A DNA stretch of 64,000 nt from JACQFZ01 sp041485885 (GCA_041485885.1 JBGPKL010000002.1:116360-180359); one strand, 5' to 3'. Positions 46,259 through 55,264 are shown, counted from the first letter of the stretch. Program-made: numbers and translations. The notes: a model not told the origin generated them from the letters alone.

Positions 46259-46611
46259 CTGGCGCGCGCTCCCTGGGCAGTGCGCACCGCGGCATCGCGT
46301 CGTTCCTCATACAGCGTCTGACCTCGATTTATCTGGGCGGCTTCACGATCTACTTGATCGTTTATCTTGTCTTGCATCCGATCAAAAACTATGCGAGCTG
46401 GAGCGGTTATTTTTCCGCGGGTTGGGTGCGGCTTGCTTGGGGAATTTTCATCGCGACTCTGCTTGCCCACGTTTGGGTCGGATTGCGCAGTATCTATATG
46501 GACTACGTGAAACCGACGTGGTTGCGGTTCACCGTCAGTACCTTTACCGCGTTTGCGCTAGTTGCGCTCGCCTTCTGGGCGGCGCTGATCCTCTTGCGAG
46601 GAATCGCGTGA
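46255..46611 (+). CDS. sdhD: Succinate dehydrogenase membrane anchor subunit
   Basis: SdhD is the second membrane anchor of complex II. The product has 118 residues and three hydrophobic helices, with SFLIQRLTSIYLGGFTIYLIVY and the heme-ligand helix LLAHVWVGLRSIYMDYVKP. The GTG start at 46255 overlaps the sdhC stop. A longer open frame from 45787 contains it but is out of register with real genes. Confidence 0.94.
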   Translation: MTGARSLGSAHRGIASFLIQRLTSIYLGGFTIYLIVYLVLHPIKNYASWSGYFSAGWVRLAWGIFIATLLAHVWVGLRSIYMDYVKPTWLRFTVSTFTAFALVALAFWAALILLRGIA

Positions 46612-48374
46612 CGTTGCCGATTCATCGCTTCGATGCGATCGTGGTAGGCGCCGGGGGCGCCGGTATGCGCGCGGCGTTGCAGCTTTCGGAAGCAGGGATG
46701 AAGACGGCGGTACTCTCGAAAGTGTTTCCGACGCGTTCGCACACGGTCGCGGCGCAGGGCGGCATCAGCGCCGCGCTCGGCAACATGGGCGAAGATCACT
46801 GGCTGTGGCACATGTACGACACCATCAAGGGGTCGGATTATCTCGGCGATCAGGATGCGATCGAATTTCTGTGCCGCACGGCGCCGGAGGTTGTCGTCGA
46901 GCTGGAGCATTACGGCATGCCGTTCGACCGTAACGACGACGGCACGATCTATCAGCGGCCGTTCGGTGGGCACTCGGTCAACTTCGGCGAGAAGCCGGCG
47001 CAGCGCAGCTGCTGCGCCGCCGACCGCACCGGTCACGCGATGCTGCATACGCTCTATCAACGTAACGTGCGCGCCAACACGCAGTTCTTCGTCGAATGGA
47101 TGGCGCTCGACCTCATCCGCGACAGCAGCGGTCAAGTGCTCGGGGTGACGGCGTTCGAGATAGAAACCGGACAGGTGTCGATTCTCCACGCGCGCGCGAC
47201 GATCTTTGCGACCGGCGGAGCGGGACGGATCTTCGCCACGAGCACCAACGCGTTCATCAACACCGGCGACGGTCTCGGCATGGCGGCGCGCGCGGGCATA
47301 CCGCTCGAGGACATGGAGTTTTGGCAGTTCCACCCGACCGGCGTCGCCGGCGCGGGCGTGCTTATTACCGAGGGCGTGCGCGGCGAGGGCGGATTCCTGC
47401 TCAACAAAATGGGCGAGCGCTTCATGGAGCGCTATGCGCCTACCATGAAAGACTTGGCGAGCCGCGACGTCGTCTCGCGCGCCATGGTAACGGAAATGAA
47501 AGAAGGTCGCGGTGTCGCCGGCGAGCACGGCGACTATCTGCTGCTCAAGCTCGATCATCTCGGCGAGGAGAGAATTGAAAAGCGTTTGCCGGGTATCCGC
47601 GAGATCGCAAAAAATTTCGCCAACGTCGATCCGGTGAAGGAGCCGATTCCGGTCGTTCCGACGGCGCACTATCAGATGGGAGGGATCCCGGCGAACTATC
47701 GCGGCGAAGTCGTGGCGCCGAAGAGCGGCAATCCGGAAGTTCCGGTGCCGGGTTTCTATGCAGCGGGTGAGTGCGCCTGCGCGTCGGTGCACGGCGCCAA
47801 CCGGCTCGGCACTAATTCGCTCACCGATCTCGTCGTCTTCGGACGCGAGGCGGCGAACTCGGCCATCAAGTTCCTCCAAGAAAATGTTGGCCATAAGGAT
47901 CTACCGAAGGACGCCGCGGAGCGCACCCTGGCGCGCCTGGCGCGCCTCGACGGGCAGAAGAACGGCGAACGCATGGTAGACGTCGCGACGGAGATGCGCC
48001 GAACAATGCAAGCACACTGCGGCATCTTTCGATTTCCCGACCTGCTGGCCGAAGGCGTGCAGAAAATCAAACGAATCGCGGAACGGGTCGGACGGACGGA
48101 AATCAAGGACAAGTCGAAGGTCTTCAACACCGCGCGCGTCGAAGCGCTCGAGGTCGACAACCTGATCGAAGTCGCGACGGCGACGATGGTCTCAGCCGAG
48201 GCGCGCAAGGAAAGCCGCGGCGCTCACGACCGATCCGATTTTCCGCAGCGCGACGACGTCAATTGGCTGAAGCACACGCTCTATTTCAAGGAGAACTATC
48301 GGCTCGAGTACCGGCCGGTGCATCTGAAGCCGCTCTCGGTTCCGTCGTTCGAGCCGAAAGCGCGGACGTACTAG
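46608..48374 (+). CDS. sdhA: Succinate dehydrogenase flavoprotein subunit
   Basis: SdhA oxidises succinate to fumarate and carries covalent FAD. The 588-residue protein (same length as E. coli) has the dinucleotide fold VVGAGGAGMRAAL, the FAD-linking His in TRSHTVAAQGGI and the MEFWQFHPTG active-site stretch. A further conserved region is GEGGFLLNKMGERFMERYAP, and the C-terminal helical domain ends the protein. The start is GTG 46608, overlapping the sdhD stop. FAD attachment should need SdhE, encoded at 49187-49426. Confidence 0.97.
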   Translation: MTLPIHRFDAIVVGAGGAGMRAALQLSEAGMKTAVLSKVFPTRSHTVAAQGGISAALGNMGEDHWLWHMYDTIKGSDYLGDQDAIEFLCRTAPEVVVELEHYGMPFDRNDDGTIYQRPFGGHSVNFGEKPAQRSCCAADRTGHAMLHTLYQRNVRANTQFFVEWMALDLIRDSSGQVLGVTAFEIETGQVSILHARATIFATGGAGRIFATSTNAFINTGDGLGMAARAGIPLEDMEFWQFHPTGVAGAGVLITEGVRGEGGFLLNKMGERFMERYAPTMKDLASRDVVSRAMVTEMKEGRGVAGEHGDYLLLKLDHLGEERIEKRLPGIREIAKNFANVDPVKEPIPVVPTAHYQMGGIPANYRGEVVAPKSGNPEVPVPGFYAAGECACASVHGANRLGTNSLTDLVVFGREAANSAIKFLQENVGHKDLPKDAAERTLARLARLDGQKNGERMVDVATEMRRTMQAHCGIFRFPDLLAEGVQKIKRIAERVGRTEIKDKSKVFNTARVEALEVDNLIEVATATMVSAEARKESRGAHDRSDFPQRDDVNWLKHTLYFKENYRLEYRPVHLKPLSVPSFEPKARTY

Positions 48375-48390
48375 CGACGGCAAACAATGC

Positions 48391-48472
48391 AACCGCAGAT
48401 GAACGCAGATAAACGCAGATATGGGGTGAAATTTTTTAGCTCATCCGCGTTGATCCGCGTTTATCTGCGGTT
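48391..48472. repeat. Dispersed inverted repeat, copy 4 (sdhA-sdhB spacer)
   Basis: AACCGCAGATGAACGCAGAT opens the left arm and ATCCGCGTTTATCTGCGGTT closes the right arm, with the centre ATGGGGTGAAATTTTTTAGC. It is followed by AAATCTTAGGAG, where the GGAG probably serves sdhB. It fills most of the 120-base gap inside the otherwise tightly overlapping sdh operon. Confidence 0.85.
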
Positions 48473-48494
48473 TCGCAAATCTTAGGAGCTTTAT

Positions 48495-49190
48495 ATGCGT
48501 TTCTCGGTCTACCGCTACAACCCGGATGTCGACGCGAAGCCGTATATGCAGGACTACGACATCGCGCTGCAGTCCACCGATGTCATGCTGCTCGATGCCT
48601 TGGTGCGCCTCAAAGAGACGGACGATTCGCTGTCCTTCCGCCGCTCCTGCCGCGAGGGGGTGTGCGGCTCCGACGCCATGAATGTGAACGGCAGAAACCG
48701 TCTCGCCTGCATTACTCGCGTCGCGGAGCTCAAAGAGCCGATCGCTATCCGACCTCTGCCTGCGCAGCCGGTGATCCGCGATTTGGTCGTCGATATGTCG
48801 CAGTTCTTCAAGCAGTATCATTCGGTCAAACCTTACGTCATCAACAACGATCCCGAGCCCGAGCGCGAGAGGTTGCAGTCCCCCGAAGAGCGCGAGAAGC
48901 TGAACGGCCTGTACGAATGTATTCTGTGCGCCTGTTGTTCGACGCAGTGCCCCTCGTTCTGGTGGAATCCGGATAAGTTTCTCGGACCGGCGGCGCTGTT
49001 GCAGTCGTATCGGTTCATCGCCGACTCGCGCGATCAAGCGACCGGGGAGCGTCTGGACGATCTCGAAGATCCGTACAAGCTATTCCAGTGCCACACGATC
49101 ATGAATTGCGTGGAAGTGTGCCCGAAGGGACTCAACCCAACGAAGGCCATCGGCCATATCCGCGAACTATTAGTGAAGCGGGTGACGTGA
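48495..49190 (+). CDS. sdhB: Succinate dehydrogenase iron-sulfur subunit
   Basis: SdhB passes electrons from FAD to quinone through [2Fe-2S], [4Fe-4S] and [3Fe-4S] clusters. The 231-residue protein shows SCREGVCGSDAMNVNGRNRLAC (2Fe-2S), CILCACCSTQCPSFWWN and CHTIMNCVEVCPKGLNP, giving all expected cysteines. Taggag-type ribosome site sequence derives from the flank of repeat copy 4. Its stop overlaps sdhE as GTGA. Confidence 0.97.
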   Translation: MRFSVYRYNPDVDAKPYMQDYDIALQSTDVMLLDALVRLKETDDSLSFRRSCREGVCGSDAMNVNGRNRLACITRVAELKEPIAIRPLPAQPVIRDLVVDMSQFFKQYHSVKPYVINNDPEPERERLQSPEEREKLNGLYECILCACCSTQCPSFWWNPDKFLGPAALLQSYRFIADSRDQATGERLDDLEDPYKLFQCHTIMNCVEVCPKGLNPTKAIGHIRELLVKRVT

Positions 49191-49426
49191 TCGATGATCG
49201 TCGCCGCGAGAGGACGCTTTGGCGATGTCGCCGCGGCATCCTCGAGCTAGATTTGTTCTTCCAGCAATTCATTGAACATCACTACGCTCTGTTGACGGAT
49301 CGCGAGCACGCGGCGCTCGAGCGGCTGCTCGAGAGTCCTGATCCCGAGTTACTCGACTACTGCTACGGAGTGGCGCGGCCCGACGACCCGGAGTTGCATG
49401 CGCTTGTACGAAAAATCGTCGGATAA
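49187..49426 (+). CDS. sdhE: FAD assembly factor SdhE
   Basis: SdhE promotes covalent FAD attachment to SdhA. The 79-residue protein carries the diagnostic motif RRGILELDLFFQQF (RGxxE), then LLTDREHAALERLLESPDPELLDYCYG. GTG 49187 overlaps the sdhB stop and gives the normal family length; upstream in-frame starts lie inside sdhB. Genetic linkage to sdhAB supports its job. Confidence 0.93.
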   Translation: MIDDRRRERTLWRCRRGILELDLFFQQFIEHHYALLTDREHAALERLLESPDPELLDYCYGVARPDDPELHALVRKIVG

Positions 49427-49850
49427 GGTCGTCCTGGAGTTGGGGATTTCGTGGACGCTGGCGGCGGCTCTCATCGTCGTGCACGTCGGTGCCGCGGCGA
49501 TCGCGCTGTCGATGCCGCTGGCTATTTCTCTCCGCCTCGCGCTTACCGCGCTAGTTGCCGTGAGCCTGTATCGCGCGCTTTGGGGACATGCGTTGCGCCG
49601 CTCGCCGGATGCGATCATTGCGGTCGAGCTGGACGCCGAAGAAGACGTATGCGCGGTGCGGCGGCGGGTGAGCGATTGGCAGACGGGGCGGCTGATCAAT
49701 CGATGGGCGCATCCGCTGCTGACGCTGCTCGTCGTGAAGTGCGACGGAAGCCGATGGCCGGTGAACGTCGTGATTCCGACCGACGCGGTGGCGAAGGAGA
49801 CCTTCAGACGTTTGCGGGTTCGGCTGAAGTTGCGAACGTCGGCGGAGTAA
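49398..49850 (+). CDS. ygfX: YgfX/CptA family inner-membrane protein
   Basis: The 150-residue protein has two adjacent membrane segments (ISWTLAAALIVVHVGAAAIALSMPL and LALTALVAVSLYRALWG) and a soluble tail with LLTLLVVKCDGSRWPVNVVIPTDAV. This layout and its place right after sdhE fit YgfX. In E. coli YgfX is paired with SdhE (YgfY) and was described as a toxin acting on MreB and FtsZ, an assignment that has been debated. It overlaps sdhE by 29 bases and the 3' end of nadB by 47 bases on the other strand. Confidence 0.8.
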   Translation: MRLYEKSSDKVVLELGISWTLAAALIVVHVGAAAIALSMPLAISLRLALTALVAVSLYRALWGHALRRSPDAIIAVELDAEEDVCAVRRRVSDWQTGRLINRWAHPLLTLLVVKCDGSRWPVNVVIPTDAVAKETFRRLRVRLKLRTSAE

Positions 49851-51453
49851 GGACGGTGTCGCGGTTGGCATAACGCGGATCCGGCGCGGGATAGTCGCGC
49901 GTGAAATGCAACCCACGGCTTTCCTTGCGCCACAGCGCCGAGCGGATGATGAGCTCGGCGACCAGGACCAAGTTGCGCAACTCGATCAAATCGTTGGTCA
50001 CACGGAAGTTGCGATAATACTCGCGGATTTCTTCGCGCAACATTGCGACGCGATGCTGCGCGCGTTCGAGCCGTTTGGTCGTACGCACGATACCGACGTA
50101 GTCCCACATGAAGCGGCGCAGCTCGTCCCAGTTATGCGACACCACGACTTGCTCGTCGGCGTCCGTTACGCGGCTCTCGTCCCAGCGCGGCAGTGTCGGC
50201 GGGGCGTCAGCGGGCGCGAGTTGCGCCGCGATGTCGCCGGAGGCGGCTTCGGCGAATACCAGACATTCGAGCAACGAGTTGCTCGCCAGCCGGTTCGCGC
50301 CGTGCAAACCGGTGAACGCGCATTCGCCGATAGCGTGCAGTCGAGCGAGATCCGTGCGGCCGCGTAGGTCGGTCATTACGCCTCCGCAGGTGTAGTGTGC
50401 CGCCGGGACGACGGGAATAGGTTCGCGTGTCATGTCATGTCCGAGCTCGAGGCAGCGCCTATAGATAGTCGGGAAGTGCGCCTTTATGAACTCCGCCGGT
50501 TGATGGCTGATATCGAGGTTAACGTGATCCACTCCCCGGCGTTTCATTTCGTAGTCGATGGCGCGGGCGACGATGTCACGCGGGGCGAGCTCCCCTCGGG
50601 CATCGTACGCCGGCATGAACGGCTCGCCGTTCGGAAGGGTCAATCGACCGCCTTCACCGCGTACCGCCTCGCTGATGAGAAACGACTTCGCCCGAGGATG
50701 GTAGAGGCACGTGGGGTGAAACTGCATGAATTCCATGTTCGCGACGCGACAACCCGCGCGCCACGCCATGGCGATACCGTCTCCGGTCGATGTATCCGGA
50801 TTGCTGGTGTAGAGATACACCTTCGACGCGCCGCCCGTGGCCAGCACGACCGTGCGCGCCGGTATCGCCCGGACTTCGCCGCTCTGTTTGTCGAGCGCAT
50901 AAAGCCCCAAACACCGATTCGGGCCGGGGAGCCCCAACTTGTCGCTGGTAATGAGATCGATTGCGAGGCGATGTTCGAGCAGCTCGATGCCGGGGTGCGC
51001 CCGTGCATGGCGAACCAGCGCCGTCTCGATGGCGAGCCCGGTGGCATCATCGGCATGAACCACACGGCGATGACTATGGCCGCCCTCGCGGGTGAGATGC
51101 AGCTCCGCGCCGCCGTCTTCCGTGTGCGTGCCGGTTCCGGTGGTGAACGGCACACCGAGCCGTTGCAACCAAGCGATCGCTTCGGGTCCGCGGCGCACGA
51201 CATGCTCGACGGTGTCGGCATGACAGAGCCCGGCGCCGGCTTGCGTGGTGTCGTCGAGATGGGCCTCGAAGGAGTCGTCGCGCGAATTCACAACGGCCGC
51301 GACACCTCCTTGCGCGTAGAACGTCGATCCCTCGGTCACGATTCCTTTGGCGAGCACGCTCACGCGCACACGGTCGGCCAGGCGCAACGCGAGACTCAGA
51401 CCGGCGACACCGCTACCGACGACGAGGACGTCAGCGACAACCGGGGAAGGCAT
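49804..51453 (-). CDS. nadB: L-aspartate oxidase
   Basis: NadB oxidises L-aspartate to iminoaspartate, the first step of NAD synthesis. From ATG 51453 the protein has 549 residues. It shows the FAD fold VLVVGSGVAGLSLALRL, FYAQGGVAAVV, EFMQFHPTCLYHP, SEAVRGEGGRL, VVPAAHYTCGGVMTDLRGRTD and GLHGANRLASNSLLECLVF. The reading frame is open upstream of 51453, but the protein motif starts right after it. It belongs to the same flavoprotein family as SdhA, but the aspartate oxidase signatures are clear. It diverges from rpoE. Confidence 0.96.
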   Translation of the reverse strand: MPSPVVADVLVVGSGVAGLSLALRLADRVRVSVLAKGIVTEGSTFYAQGGVAAVVNSRDDSFEAHLDDTTQAGAGLCHADTVEHVVRRGPEAIAWLQRLGVPFTTGTGTHTEDGGAELHLTREGGHSHRRVVHADDATGLAIETALVRHARAHPGIELLEHRLAIDLITSDKLGLPGPNRCLGLYALDKQSGEVRAIPARTVVLATGGASKVYLYTSNPDTSTGDGIAMAWRAGCRVANMEFMQFHPTCLYHPRAKSFLISEAVRGEGGRLTLPNGEPFMPAYDARGELAPRDIVARAIDYEMKRRGVDHVNLDISHQPAEFIKAHFPTIYRRCLELGHDMTREPIPVVPAAHYTCGGVMTDLRGRTDLARLHAIGECAFTGLHGANRLASNSLLECLVFAEAASGDIAAQLAPADAPPTLPRWDESRVTDADEQVVVSHNWDELRRFMWDYVGIVRTTKRLERAQHRVAMLREEIREYYRNFRVTNDLIELRNLVLVAELIIRSALWRKESRGLHFTRDYPAPDPRYANRDTVLTPPTFATSAEPANV

Positions 51454-51593
51454 GTACGGGATTTGGGCCGAGGGAGGAGTAGTGGTTGCTATCGGCTTTA
51501 TCCTATCATAGCGGCGTTCGCGTGGACCTCGACCGGATGTCGGGGAAGGTGGGTATTGCACAACAATAAGCGGAAACTCGGGATGGAAAAGCC

Positions 51594-51621
51594 GAACTTT
51601 ATGGTCGGGCGGCGGTCAGTT
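51594..51621 (+). promoter_or_regulatory. Sigma-E type promoter upstream of rpoE
   Basis: GAACTT at 51594-51599 and TCAGTT at 51616-51621 are separated by 16 bases, close to the known sigma-E/AlgU pattern (GAACTT, N16, TCTGA-like). It is oriented toward rpoE with a start site near 51628, about 50 bases before the gene. This predicts that sigma-E activates its own operon. Confidence 0.75.
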
Positions 51622-51679
51622 AATGTCAGCCGCTGGGTCGCGCCCACAGCAGATCGGACGTTAGGTCGATAAGGCGCGG

Positions 51680-52258
51680 ATGTCGGAACGTAGCATCGAT
51701 CAGAAGCTCGTCTCCCGGGTTCAGAAGGGCGAGAAAGCGGCGTTTGATTTGCTGGTCCGAAAGTATCAGCACAAGGTAGCGAAGCTCGTGGCGCGCTACG
51801 TACGCGACCGAGGTGAAATCGAGGATGTTACCCAAGAAGCGTTTATCAAGGCCTATCGGGCCATCGGCGGATTTCGCGGTGATAGCGCGTTCTATACTTG
51901 GCTGTATCGGATCGCCGTGAACACGGCGAAGAATTATCTCGACTCAGTAGGCCGGCGCCCACCGAGCAGCGATATGGACGTGGAAGGCGCCGAGCTGATC
52001 GAAAGCGGTGAAGGTTTGCGCGACCAGGCGACGCCGGAGCGCGCGCTGCTGACGGACGAAATCGCCGCGACGGTGAATCGGGCGATTGATGCGTTGCCGG
52101 AAGACCTGCGAACCGCCATTACGTTGCGGGAGATCGAGGGGTTGAGTTACGAGGAGATCGCGCAGGTGATGGATTGTCCGATCGGCACGGTGCGTTCGCG
52201 CATCTTCCGTGCGCGCGAAGCGATCGACAATCAATTGAAACCGTTGTTGGAAAGGTAA
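51680..52258 (+). CDS. rpoE: RNA polymerase sigma factor RpoE (AlgU type)
   Basis: This ECF sigma factor directs the envelope-stress response. The 192-residue protein has region 2 (KAAFDLLVRKYQHKVAKLVARYVRD, DVTQEAFIKAYRAIGGFRGDSAFYTWLYRIAVNTAKNYL) and region 4 (LPEDLRTAITLREIEGLSYEEIAQVMDCPIGTVRSRIFRAREAI), typical of E. coli RpoE and Pseudomonas AlgU. A sigma-E type promoter lies upstream, and the anti-sigma gene rseA follows after 14 bases. Confidence 0.97.
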   Translation: MSERSIDQKLVSRVQKGEKAAFDLLVRKYQHKVAKLVARYVRDRGEIEDVTQEAFIKAYRAIGGFRGDSAFYTWLYRIAVNTAKNYLDSVGRRPPSSDMDVEGAELIESGEGLRDQATPERALLTDEIAATVNRAIDALPEDLRTAITLREIEGLSYEEIAQVMDCPIGTVRSRIFRAREAIDNQLKPLLER

Positions 52259-52272
52259 GAAACCGTGTTCAC

Positions 52273-52812
52273 ATGACGATGAAAGAAAAACTGTCGGCGC
52301 TGATCGACGCCGAGCTCGACGAGTTGGACGAACGTCGTACGCTGAAGGCGTTGGCCGATGACGGGAAGCTGCGCTCCACATGGGAACGTTATCATTTGAT
52401 ACGCGCCGTGATGACCCGCCAGCTCGAAGCGCTCGCCGCGCCGGGTCTGGCCGAACGCGTGATGGCACGCCTCGACGACGGAACCCGCCGAATCGCCGCT
52501 CCGCCGCTGCGCTTCTGGCCGCTCGCCGGCGGCTTCGCCGCCGCGGCGTCGGTCGCCGCCATCGCGATCTTGACGTTTCAAGCGATCGAGCAGCCGAGCG
52601 CTCCGTCGGGCGCTCCGACCGCCGCCGTGGCGTCGACCGCGGGCGGGAGCCCACCGGTGACGGCGACTGTCACCCCAGCCGTGATGGCGACATCGGATCC
52701 GGAGGAGCGACTCGACCTGTATCTCGTTGGACATAACGAGTTCATGCCGATCGCCGGTATCGGAGGCATGCTGCCGTACGTGCGTGTCGTTACGCACAAT
52801 CAAGATAAATGA
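52273..52812 (+). CDS. rseA: Anti-sigma-E factor RseA/MucA
   Basis: RseA holds sigma-E at the inner membrane until proteolysis by DegS and RseP. From ATG 52273 the protein has 179 residues. It starts with the sigma-binding domain (MKEKLSALIDAELDELDERR, STWERYHLIRAVM), then one membrane helix (PLAGGFAAAASVAAIAILTF, about 80-100) and an Ala/Pro/Thr-rich periplasmic part ending LPYVRVVTHNQDK. The longer open frame from 52174 lies inside rpoE. It overlaps rseB by 4 bases. Confidence 0.93.
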   Translation: MTMKEKLSALIDAELDELDERRTLKALADDGKLRSTWERYHLIRAVMTRQLEALAAPGLAERVMARLDDGTRRIAAPPLRFWPLAGGFAAAASVAAIAILTFQAIEQPSAPSGAPTAAVASTAGGSPPVTATVTPAVMATSDPEERLDLYLVGHNEFMPIAGIGGMLPYVRVVTHNQDK

Positions 52813-53789
52813 TCCGCCGTCAACTCCTCTTTCCCAGCTCCGTCGTCTGTCTCGTTGTCAGCCTCCCGGTTTTTGCGGCCACTGAAGCGCAGGATTGGCT
52901 CATGCGCATTCATCGGGCGGCCGAGCGCCTCAACTACGAGGGTACGTTTGTGTATCAGCACGGCGCGCAACTGGAAACCATGCGGATTTTTCATCGCGCC
53001 GACAAAGGCGTGGTGAAGGAGCGGTTGGTCTCGCTCACCGGGCCGGCGCGCGAGGTGATACGCACGGATGAGGAAGTTCGCTGCTATCTGCCCGATCAGA
53101 AGTCGGTGGTCATCGAGCATCGCCGACTCGGTCAGGCGGGTTTTGTCGCGATCGTTCCGGAGCGACTGGTGGATCTCGACGAGAACTACGTGATCGAGCT
53201 GGGTCGCGGCGCGCGGGTCGCGGGCCACGACGCGCAGCAACTGCTGATTCGTGCCCGCGACGATTACCGTTACGGGTATCGACTTTGGGCGGATCGCAAA
53301 ACCGGACTACTGTTGAAATCCGATCTGACCGACGATAAGGGCACGGTGCTCGAGCAATTCATGTTCACGCAGATTGCCATCGGTGGAAATATTCCCGACT
53401 CCGCGCTCGCGCCGCAGACCAAGGACGGCAACATGGTATGGTACCGCGACAGCGATATCCCCCCGGGAGCGCCGACGCAAAGTTGGCAAGCGACGCGCGT
53501 GCCGAAGGGCTTCAGGCTTTCGAGTACGGTCATGCGCCGTTTGCCGAAGGGAAATCGCGTCGTCGAGCAGCTCGTGTACAGCGACAGCCTCGCGGCGGTC
53601 TCGATATTCGTCGAGCGGCTCGACGACGGCGCATCGGCGTCCACGATGATGGAGGGGCCGACACGCGTCGGCGCGTTGCATGCGTTCGGCAAGACCATGG
53701 ATGGGCATCACGTCACCGTGGTTGGCGAAGTGCCGCCGAAGACCATCGCCATGATCGGCAACTCCCTCGTTTCCGCGCCCGTGCGCTAG
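52809..53789 (+). CDS. rseB: Sigma-E regulatory protein RseB/MucB
   Basis: RseB is a periplasmic protein that shields RseA from DegS and senses mislocalised lipopolysaccharide or lipoproteins. The 326-residue precursor has a signal peptide (LLFPSSVVCLVVSLPVFA), the large LolA-like domain with WLMRIHRAAERLNYEGTFVYQHG (about 25-215) and a smaller C-terminal domain ending GALHAFGKTMDGHHVTVVGEVP. Its position after rseA is standard. Confidence 0.95.
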   Translation: MIRRQLLFPSSVVCLVVSLPVFAATEAQDWLMRIHRAAERLNYEGTFVYQHGAQLETMRIFHRADKGVVKERLVSLTGPAREVIRTDEEVRCYLPDQKSVVIEHRRLGQAGFVAIVPERLVDLDENYVIELGRGARVAGHDAQQLLIRARDDYRYGYRLWADRKTGLLLKSDLTDDKGTVLEQFMFTQIAIGGNIPDSALAPQTKDGNMVWYRDSDIPPGAPTQSWQATRVPKGFRLSSTVMRRLPKGNRVVEQLVYSDSLAAVSIFVERLDDGASASTMMEGPTRVGALHAFGKTMDGHHVTVVGEVPPKTIAMIGNSLVSAPVR

Positions 53790-53791
53790 CT

Positions 53792-55174
53792 ATGTCCACA
53801 ATGCCCGTCGCCGGTATCACGCGCTTGGCGTTCTGTGCGCTGTTGATCGCTCCGGCGGCGTCGGAGGCAGTGCGCGATCTCCCCGACTTCGCCGCCCTGG
53901 TGCGTCAGCACGGCGTCGAAGTGGTCAACGTCAGCACGACGCTGGTCGGCAGACGCGAGCGCGCCATCGAGTGGAACGACGAATCGCCCGATACGGCGCC
54001 GCCCGATTCGCTGCGCGGCGAAGCGAACGAAGGCGCCTCGCTCGGCTCGGGCTTCGTGATTTCGCCGAGCGGATATTTGTTGACCTGCGCGCACGTTGTC
54101 GAAGGCGCGGCGGAGATCGTCGTGCGATTGGCCGATCGTCGCGAGTATCGCGCACGCCTGATAGGCGCGGATCGGCGTAGCGACGTCGCGTTGCTCAAAA
54201 TCGATGCGGACAATCTGCGCGCGGTGACGATCGGCGATCCGGCGCGGCTGCATGTCGGCGATTGGGTGCTCGCGATCGGCGCTCCGTTCGGTTTCGACAG
54301 CTCCGCGACGTCCGGTATCGTCTCCGCGAAGGGACGCAGTTTGCCGAGCGAGAACTACGTTTCGTTTCTCCAGACCGACGTCGCCATCAACCCCGGTAAC
54401 TCCGGCGGGCCGCTGTTCAACCTGAAGGGCGAGGTCGTCGGCATCAACTCGCAGATTTACAGCCGCACCGGCGCCTTCATGGGGGTTTCCTTCGCCATAC
54501 CCATCGACATCGCCATGCGAATCGCCGAGCAGTTGAAGGGCGGCGGCGGCGTTCACCGCGGCTGGCTGGGTGTGAGCTTGCAGGAGGTTACGCATGGCCT
54601 GGCGTTGGCCTATGGTTTGGATCGCCCGCGCGGCGCGTTGATCGCCGATATTCTCGCGGGCGGACCGGCGTCGCGGTCGGAGCTAAAGGCGGGCGACATC
54701 GTGTTGGAGTACGAAGGACGTCCGATCGGGTTGTCGGCCGAGTTGCCGCCATTGGTCGGTCTCACGCAGCCGGGGACGCGGGCGAGATTCAAATTGTTTC
54801 GACGTCACCAGGGTGTAACCGACGTGATCGTGAGCGTGGGCGAGCTGCGCGAGGAGCCGCTCACCAAAGTCTCCCTGCCGACGCCGCGCAGCGACGGCGG
54901 ACATCGTTTGGGGCTCGTGTTGAGCGACCTGTCGGCGGTACCGCGCAAACGCCACGACCTGAACGCCGGCGCTTACGTGGAAGACGTATTCGACGGCCCC
55001 GGGCGGGAGGCCGGCCTGCGCGCCGGCGATATCATTGCCGAGGTCGACGGCCGAGCGGTGACCGGTCTCGGTCAATTTTATCGGCTGGTGACGCAAACGA
55101 GGCCGGGCCGCCCCGCGGTTCTGCGCGTGCGTCGCGGGGTGGCGTCGGTGTATTTGGCGCTCAACGTTCCCTGA
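53792..55174 (+). CDS. mucD: Periplasmic serine protease, MucD/DegP-DegQ type
   Basis: This HtrA-family protease and chaperone degrades misfolded envelope proteins. From ATG 53792 the precursor has 460 residues: signal peptide (about 1-25) and a trypsin-like domain. The catalytic triad is His in YLLTCAHVVEGA, Asp in SDVALLKID and Ser in INPGNSGGPLFN. Two PDZ domains follow (about 265-355 and 375-455). The order rpoE-rseA-rseB-mucD parallels Pseudomonas algU-mucA-mucB-mucD; no mucC homologue is present. The frame from 53438 lies inside rseB. Confidence 0.95.
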   Translation: MSTMPVAGITRLAFCALLIAPAASEAVRDLPDFAALVRQHGVEVVNVSTTLVGRRERAIEWNDESPDTAPPDSLRGEANEGASLGSGFVISPSGYLLTCAHVVEGAAEIVVRLADRREYRARLIGADRRSDVALLKIDADNLRAVTIGDPARLHVGDWVLAIGAPFGFDSSATSGIVSAKGRSLPSENYVSFLQTDVAINPGNSGGPLFNLKGEVVGINSQIYSRTGAFMGVSFAIPIDIAMRIAEQLKGGGGVHRGWLGVSLQEVTHGLALAYGLDRPRGALIADILAGGPASRSELKAGDIVLEYEGRPIGLSAELPPLVGLTQPGTRARFKLFRRHQGVTDVIVSVGELREEPLTKVSLPTPRSDGGHRLGLVLSDLSAVPRKRHDLNAGAYVEDVFDGPGREAGLRAGDIIAEVDGRAVTGLGQFYRLVTQTRPGRPAVLRVRRGVASVYLALNVP

Positions 55175-55264
55175 CGCCGCGACGTTTATGGAGCGGCTGA
55201 AATCGGTTAAGCTACGCGCGCACAAAAAGCAACGAGCGGTGAAACACCGGACGTATCGCAAGCG

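Noticed and set aside
46503..47894. 463-codon open frame antisense to sdhA
   Set aside because: Mirror-frame artefact of a GC-rich gene; the translation resembles nothing known and is very rich in Arg, His and Val.
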